Part shown: one piece after another, positions 51,322 through 61,568 of the stretch
How positions within the stretch are numbered: position 1 is the first letter of the stretch
Layout of the letters: every line of letters starts with the position of its first letter
NCBI GenBank assembly: GCA_023212725.1
Contig: JALBYF010000074.1
Span: 1-64,000, forward strand
Length of the DNA stretch: 64,000 nt
Reading direction: 5' to 3'
Source of the DNA: Tranzscheliella williamsii
Taxonomy: Eukaryota > Basidiomycota > Ustilaginomycetes > Ustilaginales > Ustilaginaceae
Notes under the pieces: generated by a model
The model's database searches: none
What the model was told of the DNA's origin: nothing
Seen by the model: only the letters and a program-made list of their open reading frames with translations
Translations under genes and position numbers: made by a program

Positions 51322-53319
51322 ATGGCTGCACCCAAGCTCGGCGAGGCTGGGCAAAACTCACAGCTGGCTGCTGATCAGCGAGACAGGACCGCATCATCGC
51401 AGCAGAGCTACAAAGACGTAGAATCCGAGCATGGGATCGCATCGCCCCTTTCTCAAAGCGGCCGACACCGACTGCGCACGCTAGTGGCTGTAGCCGTCGG
51501 CCTGGTCGTCCTACTCGCCCTCGGTCTGGCGCTCGGGCTCGGCCTAGGTCTTCGGCGCTCTTCTAAGCAAACAACGGCATCATCCGCCCCGCTTCTCGAT
51601 GCGAACCTCGCCCATATTCCTAGGGAAGAGCTGTACGATGCTTCCAGTCTCGTCCTCTCTCCGGCTTGGGATGTCCATGCGCCCTCCCAGGATCGAGTCT
51701 ACCACTGGACGCTATCCGAAGTCGTCTCCTGGCCTGCAGGCATCGCCAAGAAGTTGCTCCTCGTCAATGGCCACTATCCAGGCCCTACCGTAGAAGCCAA
51801 TGTGGGCGACCATGTCATTGTCCATGTCTACAACAACATGTCATCCCCAGCTTCCATTCACTGGCACGGCCAGTACCAGCGTGGATCCAACGACATGGAC
51901 GGCACCGTTGGCCTCACCGAATGCGGCATCGCCCCCAACTCCACCTTCATCTACACCTGGACCGTACAGCAGTCAGGCACATACTGGTGGCATTCTCACT
52001 ACATGAATTCGTACTCCGACGGCCTGATTGGCGCCTTGATCCTTCACTCGCCTCATGACACCTACCACTTTGCCAACGCTACCTCCAACGGCACCAACAC
52101 ATACGATGCCGACCTCCTATTCATCGCCAACGACCTCTACAGCGCCAGCTACACAGACACCCTTGCCACCTACTTTTCCAGCGGCGGCCCGGACGGGACC
52201 CAAGGCGACGAAGCCACCCCGGATGCAGGTGTCGTCAATGGGCTGGGCCTCTCCAACTGCGCTTTCACCCCCAATGGTTCCACTTGCATCAGCAACATTA
52301 CCTCTGGGCAATCGCTCTACAACGTCACTGTGCCCGTCAACAGGCGCATCCGGTTGCGACTGCTCAACACCGGTTCTCTCACTACCCTCCGCTTTGCTCT
52401 CGAGGGGCATCCCCTGACCGTTATCGAAGCAGACGGGACCGAGGTGGAGCCGAGCGCAGTTCAGAGCGTCAACGTTTTTGTGGCTCAGCGCTACTCGGTC
52501 CTTATCGAGACCAACCAGCGGCCGGGTGCCTACGCTCTCCATGCAGAACTCATGTCCGACATGTTTGACTACGACAATCCGGGCCTCATCGCCGACCAGT
52601 ATGCCATCCTCCGCTATGAAGGTGTTCCCGCGTCCTCTACACCAGCTGCCAACGTCAGCTCTGTTGCTCTCGTCAATGTCACCCAAGACCTTGACCCGGC
52701 ATCGCTCAAACCTGTCCTTGCTCAGACCCCGCCCCCCTCGAACGCCACCACCTTACTTCAGTCTTCTTTCGGCCTGGATGCCAACTCCAACTGGAGAGCC
52801 TTTTTCAACGAGTCCTCCTTCGACGGCGAGATGACGACGGTCCCCACCTTGTTCAAGTTGGTCCCGACCGGTACTGGCGAGCCGACCGCCTCATCCACGC
52901 CGGGCGAGTTGATCATCACCAACCACGAGCCGGTGGTCATGGATCTCATCATCAACAACCAGAACGAAGGCGAACATCCTTTCCATCTGCACGGCTATGT
53001 CCCCTGGATCCTCGGCACGGGGACCGGCAACTTCCTCCCCGGCTCGCCGCCCGTCGACCTCGCCCAGACCTGGACCAACCCTCTGCGCAGGGATGTCTTC
53101 ACGATTCAGCCGTACAGCTGGATCGCAGTCCGTTTCGTCGCCGACAATCCGGGCGTCTGGGCCATGCATTGCCACATCACCTTCCACATGGCCGCGGGCC
53201 TGTTGATGCAGTTTCAGGTGCTCCCTTCCCAGGCGCCCGCCATTGCGGCCGCCGCTCAGGACCAGTGCTCCCTCATGCACAGTTACTACACGGCGAACAA
53301 CATCTCATTCGCGTCTTGA
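51322..53319 (+). CDS. Membrane-anchored multicopper oxidase (laccase/ferroxidase-like)
   Basis: A 665-residue intronless protein with three cupredoxin domains. All four copper-binding segments are present: SIHWHGQYQRGSNDMDG, GTYWWHSHYM, EHPFHLHGYVPW and WAMHCHITFHMAAGLLMQF. The residue five after the last His is Leu, the axial position of T1 copper. Instead of a signal peptide the N terminus has a 50-residue hydrophilic segment and then one transmembrane helix (about 53-76, VAVAVGLVVLLALGLALGLG), so the catalytic part would face outside as a type II protein. Fet3-type ferroxidases instead carry a C-terminal anchor and acidic iron-site residues; those are not obvious. Substrate may be phenolics, melanin precursors or metals. 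Confidence 0.93.
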   Translation: MAAPKLGEAGQNSQLAADQRDRTASSQQSYKDVESEHGIASPLSQSGRHRLRTLVAVAVGLVVLLALGLALGLGLGLRRSSKQTTASSAPLLDANLAHIPREELYDASSLVLSPAWDVHAPSQDRVYHWTLSEVVSWPAGIAKKLLLVNGHYPGPTVEANVGDHVIVHVYNNMSSPASIHWHGQYQRGSNDMDGTVGLTECGIAPNSTFIYTWTVQQSGTYWWHSHYMNSYSDGLIGALILHSPHDTYHFANATSNGTNTYDADLLFIANDLYSASYTDTLATYFSSGGPDGTQGDEATPDAGVVNGLGLSNCAFTPNGSTCISNITSGQSLYNVTVPVNRRIRLRLLNTGSLTTLRFALEGHPLTVIEADGTEVEPSAVQSVNVFVAQRYSVLIETNQRPGAYALHAELMSDMFDYDNPGLIADQYAILRYEGVPASSTPAANVSSVALVNVTQDLDPASLKPVLAQTPPPSNATTLLQSSFGLDANSNWRAFFNESSFDGEMTTVPTLFKLVPTGTGEPTASSTPGELIITNHEPVVMDLIINNQNEGEHPFHLHGYVPWILGTGTGNFLPGSPPVDLAQTWTNPLRRDVFTIQPYSWIAVRFVADNPGVWAMHCHITFHMAAGLLMQFQVLPSQAPAIAAAAQDQCSLMHSYYTANNISFAS

Positions 53320-53711
53320 CCATGGCTACCGCACCGCCCTCTGGCGCCAATTTCACCTTAGGATCGCAACATCAGCCGCGTCGCTACTGGGCTGCGGTCC
53401 GCATTGTAGTGACCACTGAACCCCCTGATAAACCCAAAAGCACACGTGGAGCAGGTGCTCGAGCCGATCTTAGGCAGTGTATATACCCCGGGCATCCGCG
53501 CTGTCAGATACGACTGCAAACAGCATTGAACAAGGGCCTCACTACGCCGACACTCAGTGCCAACGTCTCCATACGCTGCAGCCGGCATGAATTCGGCGCG
53601 CGCGTCGCCGACGAACGCCGACAGAACGGTACTTTTACAGGCCACTACACGTAGCGGGAGCGCAGCAGGCTTCTAGGACAAGCAGAGTAGACGGTAGATA
53701 TACAGGCATGA
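53320..53711. other. Intergenic between convergent genes
   Basis: 392 bp of shared 3' flank between the oxidase and the GFA-like gene. Nothing recognised. Confidence 0.5.
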
Positions 53712-54431
53712 TCAGTTTTTACTTCGAGGGATGTCCTTGTTGGAGATATTACCGGTGACCTCCAGCTGCTTCATTTCGGGGATAGGTTGCAGCCAGCCGA
53801 CCCGATCCTTGGTAAAGATCTCGATATGAGGCTTCAGCCTGGTCTCGTGGAGGGCGTAGTCATCTACCGTTCCCACTCTCATGTAGGCAAAGTCCGGATT
53901 GCCGCTGGAAACCCTGTACATCAAGGTACCGCAGTTGCTGCAGAAAGAGTTGGTCATCGTATGGCCGTTACGCGGCGAACCAATCGTGGTGGACTGGCCG
54001 TAGCGCTTGAGATCCGATTCGCCTCGGTTGTACTTGAGGTGGGAGAGTGCCACGGTGAAGTTGGTGGCAAACATCGAGGCGGTAATGATGCGACAGTCGG
54101 TGCAGTGGCAGACAAATGCGCCATGGTAGCCAGGTCCTTCCGTGGGCTGCGAAAACCGAGATCCATCCGCGTCAGTTTTGTGTACCGGTAGCAATCCTGG
54201 CAAGAGAGCTGAAGCAGAAAAGGGCGGCGCCTACCCTTGCGCGGCTCAGAATACACTACTTACGAATGCCAACTGGACCTTTCCACAGAAGCATGTCGCC
54301 GTGGCTTCTTTGTCACCATCTTCCTTCGAGTAGCCGTCATTCATGACCTTGAGAGGGAAGACAGGCTTTGCTTTGTCGGCAGCAGCGATGGAGGGCACCG
54401 GTACAGTGTGAATGTCAGAGTGGGACGACAT
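53712..54431 (-). CDS. GFA/CENP-V-like zinc protein (glutathione-dependent formaldehyde-activating family)
   Basis: Exons 54431-54264 and 54146-53712 (200 aa); the intron is GTAAGT..TCGCAG and joins VQLAF|PTEGPGYHGAF. The zinc ligands appear in the family order: CFCGKVQ, VCHCTDCR and FCSNCGTLM. Family members bind two zinc ions and may add formaldehyde or other aldehydes to glutathione, but many have no proven activity. The core is complete (GRVGTVDDY-like end: MRVGTVDDYALHETRLKPH, then IFTKDRVGWL). The N-terminal 40 residues are polar. No partner gene is adjacent. Confidence 0.9.
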
Positions 54432-55612
54432 GTTTTGGACTCAATGTTCGTTGTGTTGAGGAGATGAGGACAGACGGGTAGCTGAGAGACTAGATCTCCT
54501 CCTATATAGGAAAGTCCGCCGCCAGCTTGCTGCTCCCGAGGCCCTCCAACGCTGAACGGAGATGGGTGTCAACGTCATTCACTTTCTCGACCATCAACAT
54601 GTAAGGCCGGGATGCATAACCGGACAGACTGAGGAGCCGAACAGGCCGAGGAGTCAGACTCAGCTTCGCTTCACATTAGAAGTACCAATGTCGTGTGCGG
54701 GGTGGGTCTCCTGGTGACTCGGAGTTGGCACATCAACAGCATCCTTGTCCGGCACGACGTCCTCGGCTTTTGGTCCTTATCGCCGCACCTTGGCAATGAC
54801 CGCGTTAATTCCGCGTTACTACCGCACCACCGTAGTTGCAGTCAAGATTCCTTTCCTGTCAATCTGCATCATGAACGCATGTTCATCCTCCGATGTATTG
54901 CACACACCTGCCACAGCCTTTCGCTACAGATCTGACACCATACTTAGGCGACTGCGAGCTTTCGCGAGTAATGCGGTCGTAAGAAACGCGCTTAAGGTCA
55001 GGAGGGGCACGAGCGGTCCCCCTGGCTGGCAGAAGGCCGTTGGGACGGCCAGACGGTAGCCGTATACATGTCTTTCTGCTGGCTGGTGAGCCTCCCGAAT
55101 ATCTTCGCTTGTCGTGCCAAAGAGACGGCTCTAATTCAATGCACAGCTCAACATGTGCTCTGCCAAGGCACATTGCGGGGCGGCCAAAATTGTTGGCAGG
55201 GGGTCGACCAAAGTAGGTCTTCCAAAGGCGGACCGGGCGATGACACTCTTTGCCGCACTCAGTTGCGTCTTGAGCTCGCCCATGTGCTCAAGCGATTTAG
55301 CATTGCCAAGTTGCCACTGCTGCTTGTTGGTATCGAGGATCAGAATCTCTTAACGAAGAGGGCCTCGGGAAATGGCACCCGAAGGCCAGTTATCGGCCGC
55401 TGAAGCTTTGGGAGCGGTATACTTCTGGTGCCACTCTTCAAAAATGGTTACCATCTTTTGGCTTCTCGTGGTTCTGGGTAAGACGCGCCACGGATGAAAA
55501 ACAGGCAAGATCGTCCGACCCTTTTTGAGGACGTTCAGCGACTCGCGCTCCTACCCTGCGTACAAGTCAGGCCGCAGAACCACTTCGATTGGTGCCTTGA
55601 TGTCATTTGCTG
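54432..55612. other. Gene-poor intergenic stretch
   Basis: About 1.2 kb without a supported gene. Coding potential drops and AT content rises compared with the core region. Short frames are unconvincing. Confidence 0.5.
54503..54508 (-). promoter_or_regulatory. TATA box of the GFA-like gene
   Basis: TATATA in CCTATATAGG, about 75 bp upstream of the ATG at 54431 on the minus strand. Confidence 0.5.
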
Positions 55613-55968
55613 TCATTTGCAATGCGCCAAGCCGTCGAAATATTCGGTCTGACGACCATACGGAGGTTTCTTGGAGGGCTTGAAAAGTTTCTCAATGTTT
55701 GCGTGGGCGGCAACCTTGTCCGTCTTTGTATCAACGAATAGATACGTCTCCCATTTCTCGCGCTGATGGTGAATCTCCTGGCGAACCAGGCGGGTTCGAC
55801 AAAGTCTTTCGTCAGCTTGGCGAACGGGGGTCCCATATTATAACGCTTCTGACACTGATCCATGGCCGATTTTATCATGATCGGCCAGTGGAGATCGCGC
55901 TTGCTGCACGGTCTGTTGACGATATCAATCGTGTCTTCCTGTGTCGACTCAGCGATACTTGGTGCATG
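55613..55968 (-). pseudogene. Frameshifted relic of an unrecognised gene
   Basis: Two minus-strand frames look protein-like but do not join. The upstream frame (from 55968) includes SIAESTQEDTIDIVNRP and SAMDQCQKRYNMG. The downstream frame, open from about 55840 and ending at a stop at 55613-55615, includes RQEIHHQREKWETYLFVDTK and SKKPPYGRQTEYFDGLAHC. They overlap around 55840-55780, so a single-base shift or a missed intron separates them. A hydrophobic leader-like frame just upstream (VTACFLLGFATIAMRFA, about 55975-56025) is again shifted. I do not recognise the family; a decayed small secreted protein is one possibility. Confidence 0.4.
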
Positions 55969-56629
55969 TTTTAGCGAACCTCATGGCAATGGTTGCAAAG
56001 CCTAATAGGAAACATGCTGTGACTCTTTCGCATTGGTGACCGGATCCCTACCGTGGGGTCAAGTGCTCAGTTAGAGGCAAACACAGTGTTTGAACTCTGG
56101 GGAAGGGAAATGATTGTGCGCATGTCTGGGAGGCGGCTTGTCATACACCGCAAAGAAAATACTCTCCGACCGTTGCAGGACTTGACTCGATCACCAAGCC
56201 ATATTGATGGAGAACAATCAGTATTGCAACGATGGCAGTGCCCAGTGCGCTTCAAGCATTGCCCAGAGACCAGGGAAGGTGTCTGTGCTGGCAGAGGACT
56301 GGAACGATATGTGCTTGCCCTGCTTGAGAGTCTCCGCTTTCTGACGTAAAGCGTACCCGTTGGAGTTACAGTCTAAGTGTGAGCTAGCCGTGTGTCAAAC
56401 ACCTCATCAACTTGTCAGGTCCGACTCATGTGGGTTGTACTAATGTGGGTTGACCTCCGACCGGCTTAATAAGCCGCAGAACCTGTTTGTTCACCGGGGA
56501 CAATTTCATGTCTGTCCACCTTCTCTGTCCGCTCCAATACTCAGCACCGCCGCCCATGCTCTTCGGCGAGCAAAAGCACTGCCGAATGTTCTGACGGGGA
56601 AAGATTCTTGCCAAACTTTCCTCTGCAAG
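55969..56629. other. Intergenic before F-box gene
   Basis: No supported gene. The F-box frame is open from 56450 but the first ATG is at 56630; an upstream exon in this stretch cannot be excluded. Confidence 0.4.
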
Positions 56630-58402
56630 ATGAGGGATGTCAATGATGATGATGGCGCGTCTTCAAGCCAAGCGCCTCTCGGAGCGACCCAGAACACTGA
56701 CCAACATCAACATGGGTTGGACGCAGAGGTGTCCGAAGCTTTCCAGGCATCGGATCTCCAGGTGATAGTGACAATGGCTTCAAGATCGCTCAAGAAGAAA
56801 TGCACTGCCAAGTCACGCAAGTCTCTGCTTTTGACGCGGTCCAAGGCATACAAAGCTCTGGGATATCACCGTCTTGCTTACGAAGATGCACGCAAAGCCC
56901 TGAAGCTGAGCATCGACGACGGCGCATCAGATCTCCTCGCGGCTGCTGCCCCTCCAACACCGCTTCTCTTGCAATTGCCGACCGAGATCTTGATGCTCAT
57001 CATCCGGCAGGTGCCTCAGACAGACCAGTTGATCTTGACGCAAGTTTCAAGCGCTCTGAGAACGCGTTTGTTATCTATTCCGGCTCTATGGCGTCGCCTG
57101 ACCGTCGCCAAACCTGTTCCAGCAAAAAGGGTAGCCCAGTGCGTTGCTCACGTCAAGACCTTTGCCAAGAGATCACAGCACACGCTACAGGAAGTTGAAT
57201 TCGTAGCACCTCTCCCTAACAACACACTGTTGGACGAGGTGATGGAAGTGCTACAATTGTCTGGCAGACATATTTTACATCTAAAAACACCATTTGATGA
57301 TCAAGACACTTGCTACTACGGGTTGTACTGCCACTGCCCCAATCTCAAGTCGCTGGACATCAGGACAGCCAGCATAGACACTGGTACACTGAAGTTCGAT
57401 CCCTTTGACCAGATGCCGGAAGCTCCATTTCGCCTGGAAAGCTTCAAGGCTGATTACGAGACTAGCTATAGAGGTGTCGCCCGTCATCTGGGCACCGTCC
57501 GATGCATTCATAATCTTGCACCCATCGCGGTCGAACTTGTGCAGCACGCAGAACGGCCAGACGCGAAATTGCCAGGCATGTGGCTCACCTCAAATGGTTT
57601 GCATCAACTCACAGATACTTTGGAAGAATGGGTGATCGATGACCAAGTCTGGTCGGTGTATTTGGCTCATGTAACCCATGAGGAGCTCGACCGCTACTTT
57701 CCAACTCCCATGACTTTTAGGAAACTCAGAAAATTGCAAGGGTGGAATCTGGTAACCGAGGACAGAGTCACATTCCCGGCGTTGGAAGAGCTCACCGGCC
57801 TGGAGGTTGGCATCGACGGCATGTTAGACCCAGAACAATTGCGATTCTTCGATACCTGTCAAAGGCTTCGCAAACTCGAGGTCTGGATCCCGCAAGACGA
57901 GGAAAGTGCACCTGTGCTGATGGAAGCCATTGGCTATCTTTCTAACCTCGAGGAGCTTACTCTGCAGAGCAGTGGGAGAAGCCATATGTTTTTTGAGATG
58001 CCTCTCCGACCACATTCGCTTAGACCAGGTGCTAAGTATCCTGAGATCGAAGTACCATGTCCACAGCTCCGACGGCTGAAGCTCAACAAGGTCACGGTAA
58101 AATTGGACAGCATCATCATGACGCTAGCCATGCGCCGTTTTCTAGCCGACGGCATGAGCTACTACAAGGCCGAGGCCAAGGCACAGGCGCTACTTCTTCC
58201 TCTTGTCCAGCCTGACTCGTCTCCGTTGTTGTTGTTTGACGAGGAGCCTGATACCATAGCTTGGTGCCGCGAGGTGCTGTGGCCTCAATTTTGTGCCATC
58301 GACACCTTTGAGCTCGTAGACATGCCCAGCCTTCTTCCCGCTGAGTTGGCTATGGTGCGGTCCGTAGTCCCAAACACCATTGTCACTTTCTCCCCGCTCT
58401 AA
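56630..58402 (+). CDS. F-box protein with N-terminal TPR-like helix pair (Pof3/Dia2-like layout)
   Basis: A 590-residue protein. Residues about 45-95 form a TPR-like pair (LLLTRSKAYKALGYHRLAYE, DARKALKLS). The F-box follows at about 110-150: LLLQLPTEILMLIIRQVPQT and LSIPALWRRL. From 170 on, leucine-rich-repeat-like segments appear (HCPNLKSLDIRTAS, FRKLRKLQGWNLV, CQRLRKLEVWIPQ, LSNLEELTLQS, CPQLRRLKLNKVTV). This TPR / F-box / LRR order is that of Pof3 and Dia2, which recruit substrates to SCF ubiquitin ligases for replication control; many basidiomycete F-box proteins share it, so orthology is not claimed. The open frame continues upstream to a TTG, so the N terminus might be longer. Confidence 0.82.
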   Translation: MRDVNDDDGASSSQAPLGATQNTDQHQHGLDAEVSEAFQASDLQVIVTMASRSLKKKCTAKSRKSLLLTRSKAYKALGYHRLAYEDARKALKLSIDDGASDLLAAAAPPTPLLLQLPTEILMLIIRQVPQTDQLILTQVSSALRTRLLSIPALWRRLTVAKPVPAKRVAQCVAHVKTFAKRSQHTLQEVEFVAPLPNNTLLDEVMEVLQLSGRHILHLKTPFDDQDTCYYGLYCHCPNLKSLDIRTASIDTGTLKFDPFDQMPEAPFRLESFKADYETSYRGVARHLGTVRCIHNLAPIAVELVQHAERPDAKLPGMWLTSNGLHQLTDTLEEWVIDDQVWSVYLAHVTHEELDRYFPTPMTFRKLRKLQGWNLVTEDRVTFPALEELTGLEVGIDGMLDPEQLRFFDTCQRLRKLEVWIPQDEESAPVLMEAIGYLSNLEELTLQSSGRSHMFFEMPLRPHSLRPGAKYPEIEVPCPQLRRLKLNKVTVKLDSIIMTLAMRRFLADGMSYYKAEAKAQALLLPLVQPDSSPLLLFDEEPDTIAWCREVLWPQFCAIDTFELVDMPSLLPAELAMVRSVVPNTIVTFSPL

Positions 58403-59218
58403 TCCTTCTCATCTCCACAAGCTGCCACGCGCCTGGGCTTATGTAACGGCCATTGAGAGTGTATTAAGACTCGCAACGAGATTCGCAATGAAGGCTTTGT
58501 TCTCGAAGCAGTATGCTGACAACTGGACCTATCATTGTATCTATCCGAAGCTTGGCCCCGCGATCTTGGATCTCTTGGAGATCAACTCTGGGACCATTGA
58601 GTCGAATTCGCGAGCTTTCGTACTTGATGGTTGCTGCGCATTGCTAGTTCCGCCACGAACGAAGACAGGCTCATCGATTTGTCTTTGTGGAACTGTTGCG
58701 ACCCACAAGCGGGCAGTCAATGACAGGGAATAGACCACCCTTTCTGGTTCTGAAAGAATTTTACAAATGTCGATGATGTTGCTTACGACGTTGCTGTAGG
58801 ATCTTGTGGATGATGTCGTTGCGCATTCGCCTGCCTCTCGTCAAGCGTCGGGTTCGGTCTGCCCGCTAGCTTCGCAATGGCCTATGTGTTTTTATTATTA
58901 TTATTGTATACCAACAACTGCCTCAGCCGAAGGCAGCAAGACCATTGCCATCAAGGAGTTACCCCTTTCTATTCCACATACAACAGAGGCGGGGTCTATA
59001 GGGTGGGTTTAGTTGCAGCCAGACAAGAAGCTGGTAAGAGCCCGTGCACTCAGGGAAATGGGGAAGGGCGGTAAGAGCACAGCCACACCGAAGAGAAATA
59101 TCGCACGCGAAGCGACGGAAGCAAAAATTATTGGATTCTCTCGAGCAACTCATTTGTCATGGAAGTAGGGACGTAGTCCGCAGCATCTCTTGGCTTGCTG
59201 GCCGCTAGAACACCAAGC
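58403..59218. other. Intergenic downstream of F-box gene
   Basis: 816 bp, AT-richer (TTATTATTATTATTG near 58890-58905). No supported gene. Confidence 0.5.
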
Positions 59219-59566
59219 TCAGCAACAGCTAGAGAACTTGACTTGGTTAAAATCGTACCGAGGTGTGTAGCAAAATTTGGAGACCGCCGTTCGATCAAGG
59301 GATATCCTGTGTTCATTGTTCGGGCAGCCCGAGCCGCCAAAGACAGAGACGACTTCGCAGCTAGACATATCAGTTACCTTGAACGATTTCGGCTTGAACG
59401 GGAAGCCTCCGGCACAGTTGCTCGTAGCCTGATTGCAGTTCTCCTCGTAGGAGGTTCCGTACATCCTTCCAGCACATCCAGTACCTTCGTAAAATTCTAC
59501 AAAGAGTCCTGCATGGACGCTCGTCAGCGCGCATAGGAAGACTACAGCGGCTGCGATAGCTTTCAT
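59219..59566 (-). CDS. Small cysteine-rich secreted protein (effector candidate)
   Basis: A 115-residue protein with a clear signal peptide (MKAIAAAVVFLCALTSVHA, cleavage after Ala19). The mature 96 residues contain 8 Cys, enough for four disulphides. Two related half-motifs, VEFYEGTGCAGR and VSVFGGSGCPNNE, start successive halves, a pattern like the Greek-key repeats of beta/gamma-crystallin-fold proteins, which include microbial secreted inhibitors and killer-type proteins; that is inference. The chain ends FNQVKFSSCC. The intronless frame has a possible TATA-like sequence (ATATACA) about 70 bp upstream. It lies in a gene-poor neighbourhood. Function is unknown; I do not call it a toxin. 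Confidence 0.8.
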   Translation of the reverse strand: MKAIAAAVVFLCALTSVHAGLFVEFYEGTGCAGRMYGTSYEENCNQATSNCAGGFPFKPKSFKVTDMSSCEVVSVFGGSGCPNNEHRISLDRTAVSKFCYTPRYDFNQVKFSSCC

Positions 59567-60974
59567 CGTTGGCTTTGGCGTATTGAGAGTCCTCTAGTTG
59601 TCTTGTTAGCGGTCCCGTTATGTCTACTAGTATTGTATATGGAGGCTGCAAGTAATTGTCTTTGCTTAAGCCGGGGGCTGTGGCAGTTGTGTGTATCGCT
59701 ACGTCGAGCCAGTGGGCTGTCAGGTATATGTGGTAGATCTCTTGCGCTAGAAGTAGTCGACTAAAAGCAGCGGTTCCCAGCAAGGGACGGATCATCGTCT
59801 TCTTTTTAACTCATACTGCGACTGCGATGCGCAGCCAAGCGAATCGTCCACCGAGAGCGCACACTGTTCAGGTGCTTTGATAACGATTTGCCTCACTGCC
59901 AGTGGATGTCCACGGCCATATAGGTTTCCACGTATATGAGAACCCCGAGGTGTAGACGTGGAGCGGTGCAGGCGATATGTGCATCCTGCCTAACCGAAGT
60001 GTTGAGCTCGAACTTGATGCTTGGCAAAGCACAGTGCATAATGCTTGGCAAAGCACAGTGATAATGCTTTCTCCTTTTCGAGCTGATATCCATGGGCGGA
60101 AGCAAGTACAAGCGTATTGGGCAGGCCACCGTGCCAATCTGTGCGCGGTGCTGTCTCTCCCGCTCGCTTATGCACTAGCGCGAGCCCTCTTTCTTCTCTT
60201 TCGCCCCTCATCTTTCTCACCCCTACCATTGCTGATCGGCTCCATACTGCCGATTCGCTTGGGTTTCCTTTGCATTCAGATGCCTTAAATTGTTGTCACA
60301 GGCTAAGGTGATGTCAGCAAAATGTTTAGTCACGATCAGCGAACAAAGTAAGGCGAAAATCGGATTCATTCTATGGTGGTAGCGAACTAAAAATCACGAC
60401 AAAAGGTGATGCACGTTGGAACGGCTGACGGAAAAGGGTTATCGGCCGAGAAGTGGGCTAGGAATTCCCCGATCGTGGACGGGCGACAGAGATCGGAGAT
60501 TAGCAAAAATGTGTGAAAGCAAGCTAAGCCGCGATTTAGGTTGAGCGCAGCAACGCTCTGCCATTTCACTGCCACCTTGAATCCTTTTTTGACGCTTGAC
60601 CTTGCCCGGGTTGTGGAGTTGCAGGCATGGGCGTAAGCGCTAACTTCAACTTTATATCGTTGCGTCTCGAAGGTCCGTGGAGATGACCATAAGTCGCGTG
60701 GAACGTTTCACTGCCGGATTCGGCCAGTCTCGGCAACGACAGACAAAGCGGTCAGTGCGCGTCAATCCTCTGCATAGAACGTGTGCGTCGCATGCCCGCG
60801 CCTTATCTAGACCGGCGGATCGGCTTTGCCCGGCCGACGTAAGCACACAAATGTCGGCTGAGTCCATATCACTGTTGCCTATATATATATCTATCTGCCT
60901 CTGACACGGGGATGTCTCCCTCATCAGGGTAACCTCTTCTCGACATTTTCACATCAGCTCGCTTGCAAACTAAC
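59567..60974. other. Intergenic with a 24-bp tandem duplication
   Basis: ATGCTTGGCAAAGCACAGTG occurs at 60017-60036 and again at 60041-60060. No supported gene in 1.4 kb. The right end holds the TATA box of the PEBP gene. Confidence 0.55.
60879..60892 (+). promoter_or_regulatory. TATA box of the PEBP-family gene
   Basis: The run CTATATATATATC lies about 85 bp upstream of the ATG at 60975. Confidence 0.55.
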
Positions 60975-61568
60975 ATGCCGTCCAACGAAAGCGTAAAGAA
61001 AGCTCTTGGCTTGCTCGACGACGAGACCAAGATTCTGGGCGTCACCGTCGGTGACCAAAACGTCACACCGGGGCTGTACTTCCCAAGAGCTAGTGAGTGT
61101 CCGAATGGAATCTAGATAAGGATGTGCAAGGCAAATGGCTAACCTATAATAGAGGCTCAACGAGCACCGACGCTGAGCTTCAACGTGCCGGATGCATCCA
61201 AGACATACATGGTCGTCTGCCTGGACATTGATGCACCGTTCCCCTCGATGACTTTCCTGGGTCCAATTCTGCATTGGATCCAGTCAGGTCTAAAAGCAAC
61301 CCCGGCTGAGAGCGGATCCATGGTGCTCTCTACCACTCAGATATCTGTCACCAACTACATTGGTCCTGCCCCTCCTCCGGGAAGCTCGCCCCATCGCTAT
61401 GTGTTCTTCCTCTACGAAGAGCCGTCTGGCTTCGATCCCAAGGTGTATGCACCTCCGAATGGGGCTAATGTGGGCAATCTCAAGAGAATGTGGTACAGTC
61501 TGGACGACTGGGAGAAGCGCATTAAGCTTGGACCGGTCCTTGCGGTGAACTACTTCACAAGTAACTGA
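60975..61568 (+). CDS. Phosphatidylethanolamine-binding protein (PEBP/Tfs1 family)
   Basis: Exons 60975-61092 and 61153-61568 (177 aa); the intron is GTGAGT..TAATAG and joins LYFPRA|KAQRAPTLSF. PEBP signatures are complete: VVCLDIDAPFPSM followed by the conserved HW in GPILHWIQSG, and PPPGSSPHRYVFFLYEEP. In yeast the family member Tfs1 inhibits carboxypeptidase Y and a Ras-GAP; others act in signalling or lipid binding. No signal peptide, so cytosolic. It is slightly shorter than Tfs1 (219 aa), mainly at the N terminus. A strong TATA box suggests regulated expression. Confidence 0.92.

Noticed and set aside
54693..55403. Several short plus-strand frames
   Set aside because: None shows codon bias, a domain or plausible splice joins.
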